From Clostridiales bacterium (lineage in GTDB: Bacteria > Bacillota > Clostridia > Christensenellales > Pumilibacteraceae), in the NCBI GenBank assembly GCA_029070965.1, contig JAIEBI010000068.1, positions 1-46,019 of the forward strand: DNA of 46,019 nt, given 5' to 3'. Both the position numbers and the translations under genes were made by a program. The notes below the pieces were generated by a model that was not told the DNA's origin, did not search any database, and saw nothing but the letters and a program-made list of their open reading frames with translations. Shown one piece after another: positions 1 through 7,986 of this stretch (the first letter of the stretch is position 1; every line of letters begins with the position of its first letter).

Positions 1-2
1 AA

Positions 3-572
3 AAGGATTTCTCTCAATTTTTCAAACTATTTATTTATGACGGAAAAGAAAGTACGCAACGTGAAGCGTTACGGCATTTGGCACTAATCGGTACTTTTAG
101 AGAACGTCAATTAAAAAGAAATCCAAATTATAAGCAAATATTAAAAATTCTACAATTAATAGAACCTAAAATTGCAGTCGAATTTATGGCTCGATTTGAT
201 TATGCATGGCATTGCGCTTGTGAAGATAAATTTGATTTCACGAAAGCGATGCAAGTAATATTGGACGGAAAGAGTACGAGCATTGTTTTCTTTTCAATAG
301 GTAGAAATGAATTGGCGTCAAAAGAGTATTACCAAGTTTTATGCGATGCAAAACAATTACAACATAAGGCTAATGCGGTTTTAATAATTTCCTTCATTGG
401 CGACGAGAATAATTGTTGTAGAAACGATTGGGTATATTTTGAAAAAGAGTATATCCAGGACGATGAGGTTCTAAATTTTTACAAAGATATAGGAATGTTT
501 AATGGGTTAATGGATTTTGGTTTATATGATCAATTATGTAAAAAACTGCTTGGAACTGGCGACGGCTTGTAG
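3..572 (+). CDS. Hypothetical protein, 5' end cut by window edge
   Basis: The reading frame is open from base 3, with no stop before 572, so the gene very likely begins upstream of the window and about 190 C-terminal residues are visible. A TTG at 78 could be read as a start, but the frame continues upstream of it with ordinary protein-like sequence (KDFSQFF, then YDGKEST) and no ribosome-binding site is seen. The visible part is soluble, mixed alpha/beta in character, with Cys, Trp and aromatic residues in its second half (ENNCCRNDW) and a hydrophobic strand (AVLIISFIG). There is no signal peptide or membrane helix. I do not recognise the family. A/T content is higher than in the mur genes, which fits an accessory gene. 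Confidence 0.6.
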   Translation, partial: KDFSQFFKLFIYDGKESTQREALRHLALIGTFRERQLKRNPNYKQILKILQLIEPKIAVEFMARFDYAWHCACEDKFDFTKAMQVILDGKSTSIVFFSIGRNELASKEYYQVLCDAKQLQHKANAVLIISFIGDENNCCRNDWVYFEKEYIQDDEVLNFYKDIGMFNGLMDFGLYDQLCKKLLGTGDGL

Positions 573-740
573 AAAAACAATGATTAAGACTTTTTGTAGT
601 CGCACACCTCTATTTTAGTGGTATCTCTATACCTTTGGTAGTCTTGTGCCATTCAGAAACCATGATTTCTCTTAATCGTATTAAGCCGCGCATTGCTTAA
701 ATGCAGCTACAAACACAAAAGTAAATTTAACGAGGTATAT

Positions 741-1223
741 ATGACAAATAAAGCATTAGTTGTAATCGATATTCAAAACGATATTACAAAAAACTACAAA
801 GAAATAATCGGCAATATCAATGCCGCCGTTGATTGGGCGGTTTGTAACGACATTCACATTGTCTATATCAAACACAACAATTTATCGGCAGGCACTCGAA
901 CGTTTAAGCCGGACACTCGCGGCGCTGAATTGGTGTCCGATATGAAAATCGCGTCCGATAATATCTTTGTTAAAAGCAAGGGCAACGCTTTGACAAGTGA
1001 GGCATTTGCCGCCTTTATAAACGATAACGGCATTAAAGAGTTTTATATAGCGGGTGCCGACGCCGTCGCTTGTGTAAAATCCACTTGCTACAATATGGCA
1101 AAGAACGGTTATAAAGTTCACGTTTTGTCGAACTGTATTACAAGCTACGACAAAAAGAAAATACCCGAAATGTTAGATTACTATAAACGCGTCGGTTGCA
1201 GCGTCGAAACATTGGGTCAGTAA
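741..1223 (+). CDS. Isochorismatase-like cysteine hydrolase
   Basis: This is a 160-residue member of the cysteine hydrolase superfamily (nicotinamidase, isochorismatase and related amidohydrolases). The expected triad is visible: Asp10 in VVIDIQND, Lys78 in FVKSKGNAL, and Cys111 in a CVxxT context after a GAD turn. The length is normal for small members. ATG 741 is chosen over an in-frame TTG at 693 because the protein then begins directly with the first beta strand and AACGAGG sits in ribosome-binding position. The next gene starts about 20 bases downstream, so the two are probably co-transcribed. The exact substrate cannot be read from the sequence; nicotinamide is possible, but there is no clear metal-site signature. 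Confidence 0.82.
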   Translation: MTNKALVVIDIQNDITKNYKEIIGNINAAVDWAVCNDIHIVYIKHNNLSAGTRTFKPDTRGAELVSDMKIASDNIFVKSKGNALTSEAFAAFINDNGIKEFYIAGADAVACVKSTCYNMAKNGYKVHVLSNCITSYDKKKIPEMLDYYKRVGCSVETLGQ

Positions 1224-1245
1224 ATTGCAGCGTACGGAAAAGCAT

Positions 1246-1737
1246 ATGCACATCGAATTTAAAAAGATAACGGAGTTTCCGCGGGGAACGCTTGCTGCAT
1301 TATTGAAAGACGGATATTCTTTCGAGCCGCAATTTGAGTTTTATTGGTGCAAGCAATGGCAGGAGTTTGACGACTTCTTTTACGACAATCCCCAAATTGC
1401 CGAAACATACGGATTTGTTACGACTTTGAACGATGAGCCGATTGGACTTGTATCGTGGGATCCGAGAGGCTTGCCCGAATATGCGGAAGTGGGGCATAAC
1501 TGTATTGCGGCAAAGTACAAAGGAAACGGTTACGGCAAACGGCAGATGCGCGAAGCCGTAAATCGTATAATTGCGCAGGGCGCCAAAAAGATAATCGTTT
1601 GGACTAACGAGAAGTTGGTGGCAGCACAACGCACTTATGAAAGCGTCGGATTTAAGTTTGTAAAAAAGAGCGCCGAACCCATTTGTCCAGAATTGGCAGG
1701 ACAAAGAATGTACTACGAATTATTACTTAATCCGTAG
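1246..1737 (+). CDS. GNAT family N-acetyltransferase
   Basis: This 163-residue protein has the GNAT fold pattern: a central strand (GFVTTLNDEPIGLVSW), the acetyl-CoA pyrophosphate-binding loop KGNGYGKRQM, and the late motif with AAQRTYESVGFKFV. GNAT enzymes move an acetyl group from acetyl-CoA to an amine of a small molecule or protein; the acceptor is not predictable here. ATG 1246 is preferred to a TTG at 1225 because GGAAAAG precedes it. It lies just behind the cysteine hydrolase gene and likely shares its transcript. No signal peptide or membrane segment is present. Confidence 0.8.
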   Translation: MHIEFKKITEFPRGTLAALLKDGYSFEPQFEFYWCKQWQEFDDFFYDNPQIAETYGFVTTLNDEPIGLVSWDPRGLPEYAEVGHNCIAAKYKGNGYGKRQMREAVNRIIAQGAKKIIVWTNEKLVAAQRTYESVGFKFVKKSAEPICPELAGQRMYYELLLNP

Positions 1738-1812
1738 CGTTCGGCAACGGTGATATTTATTAATCGTAAATAATTCGTTATTATTTTTTGCGCAATAGGG
1801 CAAGCTATCTTT

Positions 1813-2439
1813 ATGACTAACATAAAGAAAAAGGCTTTTGCCAATATTGTGCTATCGTTTTTGTTTTTGGGTACGGCAATCGTCGGGTATATCGGATTGT
1901 GGGATCACTGCGTAGAAATGACTTTTATGTCAAACGCAACCACGGGCACTGTGCTACTCCTCGGCGGCATTTACGCGCTTATATTCAAGCGCGATATTCC
2001 GCACTTTTTGTACCTCGATTGCGCGGTGCTGATGAGCTCGGTCATTGCTGCGTGTTTGCTTTTTGCGCCCCCTATGCTCGTAGTCGGGCTGGCTATAATT
2101 CCGCACTTAATAAATCCTATTGCGATATTCGTTTATTACCTTAAATTTTGCGACGGGCAAAATTGTCGCGTGCCGTACGTGCTGACGGCGCTTGTCTTCC
2201 CTACGTGCTACTATGTGTTTATGGTGTTGTTTGGTGTGTTGAGTAGTCGCTCGGTTTACCCGCAATTCGATCCCAATATCATATCAGTTTTGAATCTAAC
2301 GCTTGTCGGCGTTGCCGCATTGGTAGGACTTTTCGTAGTAGGGATTGCTTTGCTTTTCGGCAACAAAGCTTTGCACGGCGGGCTCAAAAAGCGCTTGAAT
2401 AAAAAGGATAAAAAAGGCGAAAGGGCGATAACCGAATAG
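1813..2439 (+). CDS. Polytopic integral membrane protein
   Basis: This 208-residue protein has about six hydrophobic segments: residues roughly 8-30, 38-58, 64-84, 86-108, 120-142 and 156-182. A short basic cytoplasmic tail (KKRLNKKDKKGER) follows. ATG 1813 has AGGGCAAG upstream at a workable distance. The pattern P..Y..F....G.....YPQFD late in the protein recalls the small Pr6Pr-type bacterial membrane family, but that is a weak resemblance from memory. There is no catalytic motif and no transporter signature, and its role is unknown. Neighbours are small accessory enzymes, which give no functional hint. Confidence 0.65.
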   Translation: MTNIKKKAFANIVLSFLFLGTAIVGYIGLWDHCVEMTFMSNATTGTVLLLGGIYALIFKRDIPHFLYLDCAVLMSSVIAACLLFAPPMLVVGLAIIPHLINPIAIFVYYLKFCDGQNCRVPYVLTALVFPTCYYVFMVLFGVLSSRSVYPQFDPNIISVLNLTLVGVAALVGLFVVGIALLFGNKALHGGLKKRLNKKDKKGERAITE

Positions 2440-2452
2440 CTATTGCTTGACT

Positions 2453-2480
2453 TTGACGCGCCTGCCGAGTATCATAATAT
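2453..2480 (+). promoter_or_regulatory. Probable sigma-A promoter for Nudix gene
   Basis: TTGACG at 2453-2458 is followed after 16 bases by TAATAT at 2475-2480, about 20 bases upstream of a strong ribosome-binding site. An overlapping alternative pair (TTGACT 2447, TATCAT 2470) exists, so the exact hexamers are uncertain. Confidence 0.45.
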
Positions 2481-2501
2481 ATATCTACTTGGGAGGCGGG
2501 C

Positions 2502-3005
2502 ATGTACATAGACGATGAAAAATTAAATTGCAGCTTTAACAGGGGCAACGACAAATTCAGCTACCGCGTTGGCGCTATAATAATAGAGGACGGGTGCGTT
2601 CTGCTTGCAACCAACGAGAGCGCCGACTATTACTATTCGGTGGGCGGCAGAGTGCATTTCGGCGAAACGGCGTATAACGCAATCCTCAGGGAAACAAAAG
2701 AGGAGATCGGAGTTGACTACGAGGTAGATAGGCTTGCGTTTATCAACGAAAACTTTTTTGTCGAGCCGTGCGGCGTGAATAAAGATAAAAATTTCCATGA
2801 GATAGCGATGTATTTTGTTATGAAGCCGCGCGGCACGAAAGATATTTTTGCCGACAATTATTGCTCGGACGGCAGAGAATGGTTTGAATGGGTACCCATA
2901 GAAAAGTTAAAGAATATGCGCGTATTTCCCACGTTTTTGGCGAGTCGGATAGATAACCTTCCGATGCATACGGAAAGCATAGTGACCGACGAAACTCAAG
3001 AGTGA
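2502..3005 (+). CDS. Nudix hydrolase
   Basis: This is a 167-residue Nudix family pyrophosphohydrolase. The complete Nudix box G-x5-E-x7-RE-x2-EE-x-G spans residues 49-71, with Gly49, Glu55, Arg63, Glu64, Glu67, Glu68 and Gly70 all present, so it should bind Mg2+ and be active on a nucleoside diphosphate linked to another moiety. The start ATG 2502 follows the very strong ribosome-binding site GGGAGGCGGG. It has a single domain, no export signal and a normal length. The substrate is not predictable; candidates in the family include modified NTPs, ADP-ribose and nucleotide sugars. Confidence 0.9.
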   Translation: MYIDDEKLNCSFNRGNDKFSYRVGAIIIEDGCVLLATNESADYYYSVGGRVHFGETAYNAILRETKEEIGVDYEVDRLAFINENFFVEPCGVNKDKNFHEIAMYFVMKPRGTKDIFADNYCSDGREWFEWVPIEKLKNMRVFPTFLASRIDNLPMHTESIVTDETQE

Positions 3006-3078
3006 ATTTGTTTTTCGGCTACATAAAATTTGTATCTAATTATACTAAATTGCCGTCATGTAATCGTTTAAAAAACAG

Positions 3079-3107
3079 TTGTAAAAAGTACGGTATTGTG
3101 ATATAAT
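3079..3107 (+). promoter_or_regulatory. lon promoter P1 (distal)
   Basis: TTGTAA at 3079-3084, a 17-base spacer and TATAAT at 3102-3107 preceded by TGA (extended -10) form a strong sigma-A promoter. The 15 bases 3095-3109 recur exactly at 3178-3192 in the second promoter. Confidence 0.7.
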
Positions 3108-3174
3108 TATTAAACGACATCTTGGAAAGAAAAGCATATTAGGTTAAACTCCCAAGAAATCGAAAAATCAATCT

Positions 3175-3198
3175 GTGATTGTGATATAATTAAATCAC
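3175..3198 (+). promoter_or_regulatory. lon promoter P2 (proximal) with dyad over the -10
   Basis: An extended -10 (TGATATAAT, hexamer 3185-3190) lies 38 bases before the lon ATG. No good -35 is seen at 17 bases. A dyad GTGATT (3175-3180), 12 bases, AATCAC (3193-3198) is centred on the -10, so a repressor bound there would block the promoter. No CIRCE or CtsR-like site was found. Confidence 0.55.
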
Positions 3199-3227
3199 TG
3201 ATAAGCTACGCAAAAATAGGGTGTTGA

Positions 3228-5600
3228 ATGGACAATAACAACTTTGACAATAAATTCGGCTATTCGGCGGAAGACACACAAGTGCTTTCGCGCGTCAAAA
3301 CGTACAAGATGATAGCATTCCGCGGCAAGGTGGTTTTCCCCGGGCAGGCGGTGCATTTCGATCTTGTGCGCGACAAGTCGTATGCGGCTATCGCTCAGGC
3401 AGTCGAGTCGGGCGAGAGCGTGTTTTTGGTGGCGCAAAAGCGTGCTACCATGGTCAACCCCGCGCCGCAGGATATTTACCGTGTGGGTGTTTTGGCTACG
3501 ATTAAGCAGGTGCAACGCTTACCGGGGGACGCAATGCGCGTCGTGTTCATGGCAGGGCGCAGAATGCAAATAGACAGCTACGTATCGCTCACGCCGTACT
3601 TTGAGGTCACGCTCAAAGAATACGAGTACGAGCCCGACGACCCCGTTTACTTCGAGGCTGTCAAGCGCAGGCTGGACGAGCAGTTCCGCGAATATCGGCG
3701 CATAGACACTAAAATGCCCGGGGACGTGTTAAGCTCGCTGTCGGTGGACGACGGGGAGCGATTTGTATCGACCATTGCGGGGTACATTTTCAATACGGAC
3801 AGCGAAAAGCAAACGGTGCTGCAAACGCGCACGTTATCCGAGCAGTACGAGCAAATACTGACGGTGCTTACTAAGGAAACGGAAATACGCGCAATGGAAA
3901 AGCGCATATCCGCCAAGGTGCGCCAAAACATAGACAAAAACCAAAAGGAATACTATATCCGCGAACAGATACATGCGCTCAAAGAAGAGCTGGGCGAGGA
4001 CGCGGACGAGATTGACGAGCTTAGAAAGCGCCTTGCCGATATGAAGGACGATATGCCGCAGGCGGCGTACGAAAAGGCGGAGAAGGAAATTTCGCGGATG
4101 GAAAAGATGAATCCGTCCACGCCCGAGGCTAACGTCGCGCGCTCGTATATCGACCTTTTGCTCGATATGCCGTGGAACAAATTTACCGACGGCGATATCG
4201 CGCTCGACTTTGCGCGGCAAGTGCTAGCCGACGACCATTACGGCTTGGAAAAGGTAAAGACGCGCATACTTGAATATCTTGCCGTGTACAAGCTGACACG
4301 CAATCTTAAATCGCCCGTGTTGTGCTTTGTTGGCCCGCCCGGGGTAGGCAAAACGTCCATCGTGCGCTCGATAGCGCGTGCGGCGGGCAGGGAATTAGTC
4401 ACAATGTCGCTGGGCGGCATACACGACGAGGCGGAAATACGCGGACACCGTAGAACGTACGTTGCGGCTATGCCCGGGCGTATAATCAACGGCATACGCG
4501 GTGCGGGCGTAAACAACCCCGTATTCCTGCTTGACGAAATAGACAAGATGACGGCAGACATTCACGGCGATCCCGCGTCCGCATTACTCGAAGTTTTGGA
4601 CCCCAATCAAAACTATAACTTTAAGGACAATTACCTCGACGTGCCGTTTGATTTGAGCAACGTAATGTTTGTCACCACGGCAAACTCGCTCGACCCGCTT
4701 CCGCCTGCATTGTTGGATAGGTTGGAGGTTATCGAGCTTTCGGGTTACACGTACGAGGAAAAATTGCAAATCGCCAAGCGTTATTTAAAGCCCAAAGAAA
4801 TGACTGCCAACGGACTCGACGGCGTCAAGGTGGATATAAGCGACGCGGTTATGTCGTATATAATTTCCGCTTACACGCGCGAGAGCGGCGTGCGCAAATT
4901 GGAGCGTGAGATAGCCACGGTAATGCGCAAGATTGCGTTAAAGGTGGTGGAATCGGAAACTCCGCCTACTACTGTAAAGGTTACCAAAAAGGATATCGCC
5001 GAATACTTGGGTGCGCCTAAATACAAGGACGGCGCGGCAAACGAGTGCGACGAGGTGGGCGTTGCCACAGGCCTTGCTTGGACGAGTGTGGGCGGCGTTA
5101 CGCTTACGATAGAAGCGGCAATCATTTCGGGCGGCAAGGGCGAGCTTAAACTGACGGGCAGCCTCGGCGACGTAATGAAGGAATCGTGCTTGGCGGCGTT
5201 GTCGCTTGTGCGATCGCGTGCGGCGGAATATCACATACAAGAACATAAGTTTACCGAAAACGACGTGCATCTGCACTTTCCCGAGGGCGCAACGCCCAAG
5301 GACGGACCGAGCGCGGGTATTACAATAGCCACGGCGCTTATGTCGGCGTTTTCGGGGCGCAAGGTAGCGCACGATGTGGCAATGACGGGCGAGGTAACTT
5401 TGCGCGGCAAGGTGCTGGCAATAGGCGGGCTTAAAGAGAAATCGCTCGCCGCGTTCCGCGCAGGCTGCAAGCGGCTTATAATCCCGCGCGAAAACGAAAA
5501 GGACTTGCAGGAAATTCCCGACGAAGTAAAACAAAAGGTAAAGATTATACTTGTGGATAACGTCGATCAAGTATTTTCGCAAGTGCTGGTATGCGAGTAA
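3228..5600 (+). CDS. lon: ATP-dependent protease La (Lon)
   Basis: This 790-residue LonA-type cytoplasmic protease degrades misfolded and regulatory proteins. In order it shows the N-terminal LON substrate domain (about 25-215), a coiled helical region, the AAA+ module with Walker A GPPGVGKTS (369-377) and Walker B FLLDEID (about 435), and the C-terminal peptidase domain. The catalytic dyad is intact: Ser695 in KDGPSAGI and Lys738 in GGLKEK, with the 43-residue spacing of E. coli Lon. Length is typical. ATG 3228 follows AGGGTGTTGA. It overlaps engB by 10 bases, the same lon-engB order known in Bacillus. Two promoters lie upstream. Confidence 0.98.
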   Translation: MDNNNFDNKFGYSAEDTQVLSRVKTYKMIAFRGKVVFPGQAVHFDLVRDKSYAAIAQAVESGESVFLVAQKRATMVNPAPQDIYRVGVLATIKQVQRLPGDAMRVVFMAGRRMQIDSYVSLTPYFEVTLKEYEYEPDDPVYFEAVKRRLDEQFREYRRIDTKMPGDVLSSLSVDDGERFVSTIAGYIFNTDSEKQTVLQTRTLSEQYEQILTVLTKETEIRAMEKRISAKVRQNIDKNQKEYYIREQIHALKEELGEDADEIDELRKRLADMKDDMPQAAYEKAEKEISRMEKMNPSTPEANVARSYIDLLLDMPWNKFTDGDIALDFARQVLADDHYGLEKVKTRILEYLAVYKLTRNLKSPVLCFVGPPGVGKTSIVRSIARAAGRELVTMSLGGIHDEAEIRGHRRTYVAAMPGRIINGIRGAGVNNPVFLLDEIDKMTADIHGDPASALLEVLDPNQNYNFKDNYLDVPFDLSNVMFVTTANSLDPLPPALLDRLEVIELSGYTYEEKLQIAKRYLKPKEMTANGLDGVKVDISDAVMSYIISAYTRESGVRKLEREIATVMRKIALKVVESETPPTTVKVTKKDIAEYLGAPKYKDGAANECDEVGVATGLAWTSVGGVTLTIEAAIISGGKGELKLTGSLGDVMKESCLAALSLVRSRAAEYHIQEHKFTENDVHLHFPEGATPKDGPSAGITIATALMSAFSGRKVAHDVAMTGEVTLRGKVLAIGGLKEKSLAAFRAGCKRLIIPRENEKDLQEIPDEVKQKVKIILVDNVDQVFSQVLVCE

Positions 5601-6190
5601 AAAACGCTACGTTTATCAAGAGCTGTACGGACGTGGCATTATCCGACGGCTACTCTCCGCAGGTTTGCGTTGCGGGCAGGAGTAATTGCGGCAAGTCCAC
5701 GTTGCTCAATTCGCTTATGGGTGCAAGGCTGTGCAAAACGTCGAGTACTCCCGGGCGCACGCGGCTTATCAATATTTTTAAGGTAGTAACGGACGAGCGC
5801 GATTTTTACTTTGTCGACCTCCCGGGGTACGGGTACAGCAAGGCGCACAAAGCGGAATCGGACGAGTGGAACGAGCGCACCGACAAATACTTTAAGGACG
5901 GAAAGAATATTGCGCAGGTGCTGTGCCTTATGGATATACGGCGCGACCCGTCCGACCTTGACAAGGTGCTTATAAACTACTTGCGCGACTTGGGACTGCC
6001 GTTTACCGTGGTGCTTACCAAATCGGACAAGCTCAGCCGCGCGCAAACAGGCAATGCCGTTATAAAAATCGCCGCCGCGTTGGGGCTTGCCCGCGACAAT
6101 CTTATAGTCACGAGTGGGCAGAGCGGAGCGGGCAGGGACGCGCTGCTTAACAGACTGAACGATATTCTTACTGTTTCCGAAACGGAATGA
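5591..6190 (+). CDS. engB: Ribosome biogenesis GTP-binding protein EngB/YsxC
   Basis: This 199-residue TrmE-Era-EngA-EngB-type GTPase is required in related bacteria for assembly of the large ribosomal subunit. G1 is GRSNCGKS (residues 29-36), G2 lies in TSSTPGRT, G3 is DLPGYG and G4 is TKSD, all in the usual order, and length is normal for the family. The start ATG 5591 lies inside the last codons of lon, giving translational coupling. The ribosome-binding sequence is therefore within lon coding DNA. A hairpin terminator follows 47 bases after the stop. Confidence 0.97.
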   Translation: MRVKNATFIKSCTDVALSDGYSPQVCVAGRSNCGKSTLLNSLMGARLCKTSSTPGRTRLINIFKVVTDERDFYFVDLPGYGYSKAHKAESDEWNERTDKYFKDGKNIAQVLCLMDIRRDPSDLDKVLINYLRDLGLPFTVVLTKSDKLSRAQTGNAVIKIAAALGLARDNLIVTSGQSGAGRDALLNRLNDILTVSETE

Positions 6191-6236
6191 TTTCTACATA
6201 AAATACGCAATAATCAACTTATGGTTGAGCTGCAAT

Positions 6237-6273
6237 AAAATCCGTAAAAAATAATGTCTTTTACGGATTTTTT
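6237..6273 (+). terminator. Rho-independent terminator after engB
   Basis: A 13-bp perfect stem (AAAATCCGTAAAA with TTTTACGGATTTT) with a 9-base loop is followed by a T-run. It closes the lon-engB operon. Confidence 0.88.
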
Positions 6274-6299
6274 ATTGCAAAAATCATTATTAGACCGAA

Positions 6300-6339
6300 A
6301 TTCAACCGAAAGTAAAGCGTATTCAACCGATAGTTTAGC
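6300..6339 (+). repeat. Two 19-bp direct repeats upstream of XRE promoter
   Basis: ATTCAACCGA-A/T-AGT-AA/TT-AGC occurs at 6300-6318 and 6321-6339, a 21-bp period (two helical turns), ending 8 bases before the -35. A partial third unit (AGACCGAAA) precedes it. The position suggests an operator, perhaps bound by the adjacent XRE protein. Confidence 0.5.
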
Positions 6340-6347
6340 CGTAAATG

Positions 6348-6376
6348 TTTACATATTCTCGTCGGCGTGATATAAT
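6348..6376 (+). promoter_or_regulatory. Sigma-A promoter for XRE membrane protein
   Basis: TTTACA at 6348-6353, a 17-base spacer and TATAAT at 6371-6376 with an extended TGA. The start point falls near 6383, giving a short leader that carries the AGGAGAAG ribosome-binding site. Confidence 0.8.
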
Positions 6377-6401
6377 TTGGACAGGATTTGAGGAGAAGAT
6401 T

Positions 6402-7271
6402 ATGGAAATCAACGAAAAAATTTCCGCTTTGCGTAAATCCAATAATATGACGCAAGCGGAACTCGGAGCAAAACTCAACGTAACATTTCAAGCCGTGTCA
6501 AAGTGGGAGAGCGGAAAATCGTATCCCGACTTTGAAACGCTGTCCAAAATGGCTAAGATATTCGGAGTGCCTATTAGTTATTTCGAGGAGGGCGGGGAGA
6601 ACGTAACCGAAGCTGCTGCCACAGCAACAGCCGACGCATTCGACGGAACGGACGGAACAAATAATGTAATAGGATTTTGTAAGGATTGCGGCAAGCTAGT
6701 GCATGATGGCGAGGAGGCTTGCACCACGCCTGTGATTATATGCAAGCAGTGCGCGCTTCGCCGAGAGAATGTAAAAAAGGTTCAAGAGAACGAACAAAAG
6801 TTACAAAAGCAGCAAGCCGAACGTGCCGCAAAGGCAAGACAGCAGGCGGAAGTAGACAGCTGTAAACGCCGCCGCAACAAGGGACTTATAGTTTCTGCTA
6901 TAATTTCTATAGCTCTGATAGCGCTGTTTGCTGTTTTGTCGGTCACTGACGCCGAGTACTACATTATGTACGTAACCTTTCTTGTTATGACTGTTGTGTT
7001 CGGTTATACGTTTTACGCCCAGCTGTTTTGGGGCGGGATAGTTGTAGATATCGTATTGGCAGGCGGCAAGATAGTCGGTATGCCCGGGGTAATATTCACG
7101 CTCGACCTTGACGGGTTTATATTCCTGATTGTCGTAAAAATACTGTTTGCGATCATTAAAATGCTTATATTCTTGCTCACGTTCTTTTTTATGGTGTTTG
7201 TTGCAATGATAATTTCGCCATTTGTGTTTGTTCCGCAAATGCTCAAACTAAACAAGGGCATAGAACTGTAA
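6402..7271 (+). CDS. XRE-type HTH protein with zinc ribbon and membrane domain
   Basis: This 289-residue protein carries an N-terminal Cro/C1-type helix-turn-helix (residues 5-60; KLNVTFQAVSKWESGK is the classic helix pair). A linker follows, then a zinc-ribbon-like pair CKDC (93-96) and CKQC (114-117), a charged helix (122-158), and about three to four hydrophobic segments from 161 to 282. It is therefore probably a membrane-tethered DNA-binding regulator. ATG 6402 is chosen over a longer frame start at 6345 because the promoter -10 lies at 6371 and AGGAGAAG is perfectly placed. Two direct repeats upstream of its promoter suggest autoregulation. What it senses is unknown. Confidence 0.85.
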   Translation: MEINEKISALRKSNNMTQAELGAKLNVTFQAVSKWESGKSYPDFETLSKMAKIFGVPISYFEEGGENVTEAAATATADAFDGTDGTNNVIGFCKDCGKLVHDGEEACTTPVIICKQCALRRENVKKVQENEQKLQKQQAERAAKARQQAEVDSCKRRRNKGLIVSAIISIALIALFAVLSVTDAEYYIMYVTFLVMTVVFGYTFYAQLFWGGIVVDIVLAGGKIVGMPGVIFTLDLDGFIFLIVVKILFAIIKMLIFLLTFFFMVFVAMIISPFVFVPQMLKLNKGIEL

Positions 7272-7288
7272 TTAAACCGATAAGAACT

Positions 7289-7348
7289 ATACCGCCTTAT
7301 CTCGCATATATTAAGTGAGTAAATTATGCGTGGAGGGCGGTATTTTTT
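7289..7348 (+). promoter_or_regulatory. Attenuator-like hairpin overlapping the next gene's RBS
   Basis: ATACCGCC (7289-7296) pairs with GGCGGTAT (7336-7343), and inside it CGCAT (7303-7307) pairs with ATGCG (7326-7330). Six T's (7343-7348) follow and run straight into the ATG at 7349. The 3' arm contains the GGAGGG ribosome-binding site. Folded, the RNA would look like a terminator and would hide the ribosome-binding site. It may simply end the XRE transcript, or act as a switch. Confidence 0.5.
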
Positions 7349-7936
7349 ATGGCGGCAATAAAGGCAGGGTGCGGCGGTAACATTACGGACGGGTTGCGTT
7401 GCCGTATGGTGATAGAGGTCAAACGCGTGTTTGACGGTTGCGCAAGCTCGGACGACAACATAACGCTTACGCTTACTACCGTAGCGCAAATTCCGCAGGG
7501 CGCGGAGTTTGTGTCGGCGCGGGTAATAGGCAGCGAGTTCGAAGGCTTCTCTATAACGTCGTGCGGCAACGGTTGCAGTAGGATAGTCGGCGAGATTGTT
7601 ACCACCTTTGCCGTAACGTATTCGTCTAACGGACAACTGACCACTGTGCAGGCCACGTACCGAGAGAACAAGGACGTACTTTTGCGGTTGCCGTTTAACA
7701 ATACCGCCGTTATGTTTTCGATAGAAGTGCAAACAAATATGAATATCGCAGGCGGCGCGATAATCGGCGTAAATGCTGTCAGTATTTCGGGCTGCCGCAT
7801 TCAAATAATCAAGGTCACCGCACCGGTGGATATTCTTGTACCTACGTACGGCTATTGCCAGTATCCGCCTTGTACGGGCTGCGCATGCCCGGGGGTGGAT
7901 AATATTTTCCCGACCTTCGGCGATGAGGAAGCTTAG
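7349..7936 (+). CDS. Cysteine-rich hypothetical protein
   Basis: This 195-residue protein has no signal peptide or membrane helix. Cysteines cluster at both ends: early CGG and LRC, then VKRVFDGC, the central SCGNGC, and the C-terminal YCQYPPCTGCACPG. The middle is beta-strand-rich (alternating V, I, T). The VxRVFDxC element and overall look resemble clostridial Cys-rich proteins sometimes linked to spore or surface layers, but that is a recollection and not a firm family assignment. ATG 7349 is the first start after GGAGGG. The gene is monocistronic or follows the XRE gene through the hairpin. No sporulation gene is next to it. Confidence 0.6.
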   Translation: MAAIKAGCGGNITDGLRCRMVIEVKRVFDGCASSDDNITLTLTTVAQIPQGAEFVSARVIGSEFEGFSITSCGNGCSRIVGEIVTTFAVTYSSNGQLTTVQATYRENKDVLLRLPFNNTAVMFSIEVQTNMNIAGGAIIGVNAVSISGCRIQIIKVTAPVDILVPTYGYCQYPPCTGCACPGVDNIFPTFGDEEA

Positions 7937-7951
7937 ATAATGCAGAATTAA

Positions 7952-7980
7952 TTGACTTTTATGCAGTAGGATGATAAAAT
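7952..7980 (+). promoter_or_regulatory. Promoter for phosphoesterase, probably leaderless
   Basis: TTGACT (7952-7957), a 17-base spacer and TAAAAT (7975-7980) with an extended TGA form a near-consensus promoter. The ATG at 7987 is only 6 bases past the -10, so transcription should begin at or next to the start codon. The only SD-like sequence (AGGATGA) overlaps the -10 region and is too far upstream. Confidence 0.7.
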
Positions 7981-7986
7981 AAGCGT

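Noticed and set aside
3006..3227. CIRCE or CtsR heat-shock operator before lon
   Set aside because: Neither the TTAGCACTC/GAGTGCTAA inverted repeat nor a GGTCAAA tandem is present.
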